NCBI GenBank assembly: GCA_030633145.1
Contig: DAOVTM010000240.1
Span: forward strand, 1 to 6,262
Origin: Desulfobulbaceae bacterium
Lineage (GTDB): Bacteria; Desulfobacterota; Desulfobulbia; Desulfobulbales; Desulfobulbaceae
DNA length: 6,262 nucleotides
Direction: 5' to 3'
The translations under genes and the position numbers were made by a program. This document shows, one piece after another, positions 4,859-6,262 of this stretch. The notes under the pieces were generated by a model. It was not told where the DNA came from. It was given only the letters and a program-made list of their open reading frames with translations, and did not search any database. Every line of letters starts with the position of its first letter. Position 1 is the stretch's first letter.

Positions 4859-6262
4859 TTACTCTGGCTGGTTAGCGGCAACATACTCGATCATCTGGGC
4901 AGGGGTCACCACCGGACCTATAATGAATTTCAGAGCCTGCAGATCCCGGTGCCAGGTATCCAGGGTGTGGAAAAACTCACTGGGCATACCCTTTTCCCTG
5001 GAAAATTCCTCAATCGACATATCCACTCGCTTGATAAGGTTATCAATATAGAGCGAGAACTGCTGGGTATAGGTTTCCCGTTCATATTTTTTGTTTAAAA
5101 CTTGGGCAAAGAGCTGTTCAAGATCTCGAAATTTTGGGATACTGCCAATGGGAGTCCAGATGGTCTCTACTTTCTCCTGGTGCATCAGAGCCATGATTCG
5201 CATCCATACCTTTGTATCCTGCTTCTCACCTATTAATCCGTCCTGCTCACCCGGTGCCAGGGCAGCGCGACCACTTTTATGAAGCCAGTAATTCACCTGA
5301 AAACCGCTGGGCAGGTTTTCCTCTCCAATATCCGGGTTCTCGCCAAAGGCCTTGTAATGCTTGATGTACTGACCAAGAGGGCCGGGAAAAAAAGCCTCGT
5401 TGGCAAAGGGAGAGCGTTTTTCCTTGCCATCAGCACCAATTTCGGTTGCCGTGGTGGCAGAGCGGATGATTGCCCCGTGTACAACGGTATTTATCCAGTC
5501 ATGGGCCATGACAATGGTTGGCATGGTGGTGTAATCACGACCGCCAAAGAGCAGACCGCTCAGTTTCACCCCGTTGGGATCTTCGCTTGCAGAAGAATAA
5601 TTAACCAGTGCATCCAGGGCAATGGTAAAACGAGCATTCTTGTGGGAGGCAGGCTCGCCTTTATCCCGGTGCCAGTCTCCGGCAAAGTTCCTTCCCTGTT
5701 GCGGTAACTCTTGACCGCCGCCTTCCCAAAAGGGCTGTTGTTCATGGACAAGGAGGTTAGAAAAAATTACCTCATTGCCTTTTTCCAGCACATCCATGGT
5801 TTCAGGGTCATCTGTGTGGTTGACCCCCTCGATAATCCCAAACATCCCTTTTTCAGGATTAACAGCCCGAACCTCACCACTTTTTTTATCAATGAATATT
5901 TTAGCGAGATCGTCACCAATCAGGGAGCTTCCTGTCATGGCTGTACCGGTCTTGCCGCAGCCACTGGGATAGGCTCCGGCAAAATAGACCATTTCACCCT
6001 CAACGTCAAAGCCGGTGATAAACATGTGTTCATCCAGACGGGTGCCAAAATGATTGCGCAGGTTATTCATGTTGGCAAAACGGTGATTTATCTTCTTGGG
6101 CGCAATGGAGTTGCCTGCATACTGGTTGTTGGTACTGTAGGAACGAAACCGTTCCACATCCATATAAATCCGTCGTTTATCCAGGTTTGCAGAGACATGC
6201 GTATCTGTCAGCTTACCAGCACTGTGATAGTTGATGAAAAAATATCCTTTTGCAGCAATGTC
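4859..6262 (-). CDS. pckG: Phosphoenolpyruvate carboxykinase (GTP), divergent; 5' end outside window
   Basis: The frame is open to the right edge of the window, giving 467 residues of a protein whose family usually has about 600. About 130 N-terminal residues are missing. A Met at 6163 is internal, since 33 in-frame codons precede it without a stop. Family motifs in order, numbered from the edge: YAGNSIAPKK (48-57), EHMFITG (78-84, His79 as a metal ligand), P-loop AYPSGCGKT (97-105) with the GTP-type Cys102, GDDLAKI (116-122), VNPEKGMFGI (134-143), SHKNARF (206-212, Arg211), LLFGGR (237-242), HGAIIRSATTATE (262-274) and PGPLGQYIKHY (293-303). The enzyme interconverts oxaloacetate plus GTP with phosphoenolpyruvate, GDP and CO2 in the cytoplasm. 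The P-loop reads SGCGKTG where animal and many bacterial enzymes have SACGKTN, so this is a divergent branch. The sbcB gene follows by 21 bases. The family is sure; nucleotide specificity is inferred. Confidence 0.9.
   Translation of the reverse strand, partial: DIAAKGYFFINYHSAGKLTDTHVSANLDKRRIYMDVERFRSYSTNNQYAGNSIAPKKINHRFANMNNLRNHFGTRLDEHMFITGFDVEGEMVYFAGAYPSGCGKTGTAMTGSSLIGDDLAKIFIDKKSGEVRAVNPEKGMFGIIEGVNHTDDPETMDVLEKGNEVIFSNLLVHEQQPFWEGGGQELPQQGRNFAGDWHRDKGEPASHKNARFTIALDALVNYSSASEDPNGVKLSGLLFGGRDYTTMPTIVMAHDWINTVVHGAIIRSATTATEIGADGKEKRSPFANEAFFPGPLGQYIKHYKAFGENPDIGEENLPSGFQVNYWLHKSGRAALAPGEQDGLIGEKQDTKVWMRIMALMHQEKVETIWTPIGSIPKFRDLEQLFAQVLNKKYERETYTQQFSLYIDNLIKRVDMSIEEFSREKGMPSEFFHTLDTWHRDLQALKFIIGPVVTPAQMIEYVAANQPE

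Noticed and set aside
6161..6163. ATG at 6163 as the start of the PEP carboxykinase
   Set aside because: The frame continues without a stop for 33 codons to the window edge, and the family needs about 130 more residues upstream.

Overview
The window (6,262 bases) carries seven protein genes, all on the minus strand, in two transcription blocks separated by a 397-base spacer. The host looks like a Gram-negative bacterium, because there is a lipoprotein signal and a proteobacterial-type exonuclease I. A divergent GTP-type PEP carboxykinase, PilZ and Rsb-type signalling proteins and clustered AGCTCCAGCT palindromes together remind me of Desulfobulbales-like Desulfobacterota. That assignment is inference from gene flavour and was not tested by any search.

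First block, in transcription order: the 3' part of a GTP-dependent phosphoenolpyruvate carboxykinase (6262-4859, 5' end outside the window), then 21 bases later a complete exodeoxyribonuclease I, sbcB (4837-3413). The two are probably co-transcribed but have no obvious functional link.

Spacer 3412-3016: it holds a cluster of palindromes sharing the core AGCTCCAGCT (3197-3318), then an A10/T10 tract, a weak candidate promoter, and three 21-base dyad-symmetric repeats (3052-3116) just ahead of the next operon. These repeats look like operator sites or a repeat-derived leader.

Second block (3015 to beyond 1): a PilZ-domain protein (probable c-di-GMP sensor), a STAS-domain anti-sigma-antagonist-like protein, an RsbW/SpoIIAB-type GHKL ATPase/kinase, a membrane protein built like a Na/Pi cotransporter with a C-terminal PhoU-like domain, and the N-terminus of a lipoprotein cut by the window edge. 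Gaps are 36, 5, 26 and -1 bases, so this is a tight operon. STAS plus RsbW-like kinase form the core of a partner-switching module. No PP2C phosphatase or sigma factor is visible. The membrane protein keeps the transporter architecture but has lost the QSSS-type signature motifs, so it may be a sensor or effector rather than a phosphate transporter. This PilZ/partner-switch/degenerate transporter/lipoprotein combination is the most interesting system in the window.
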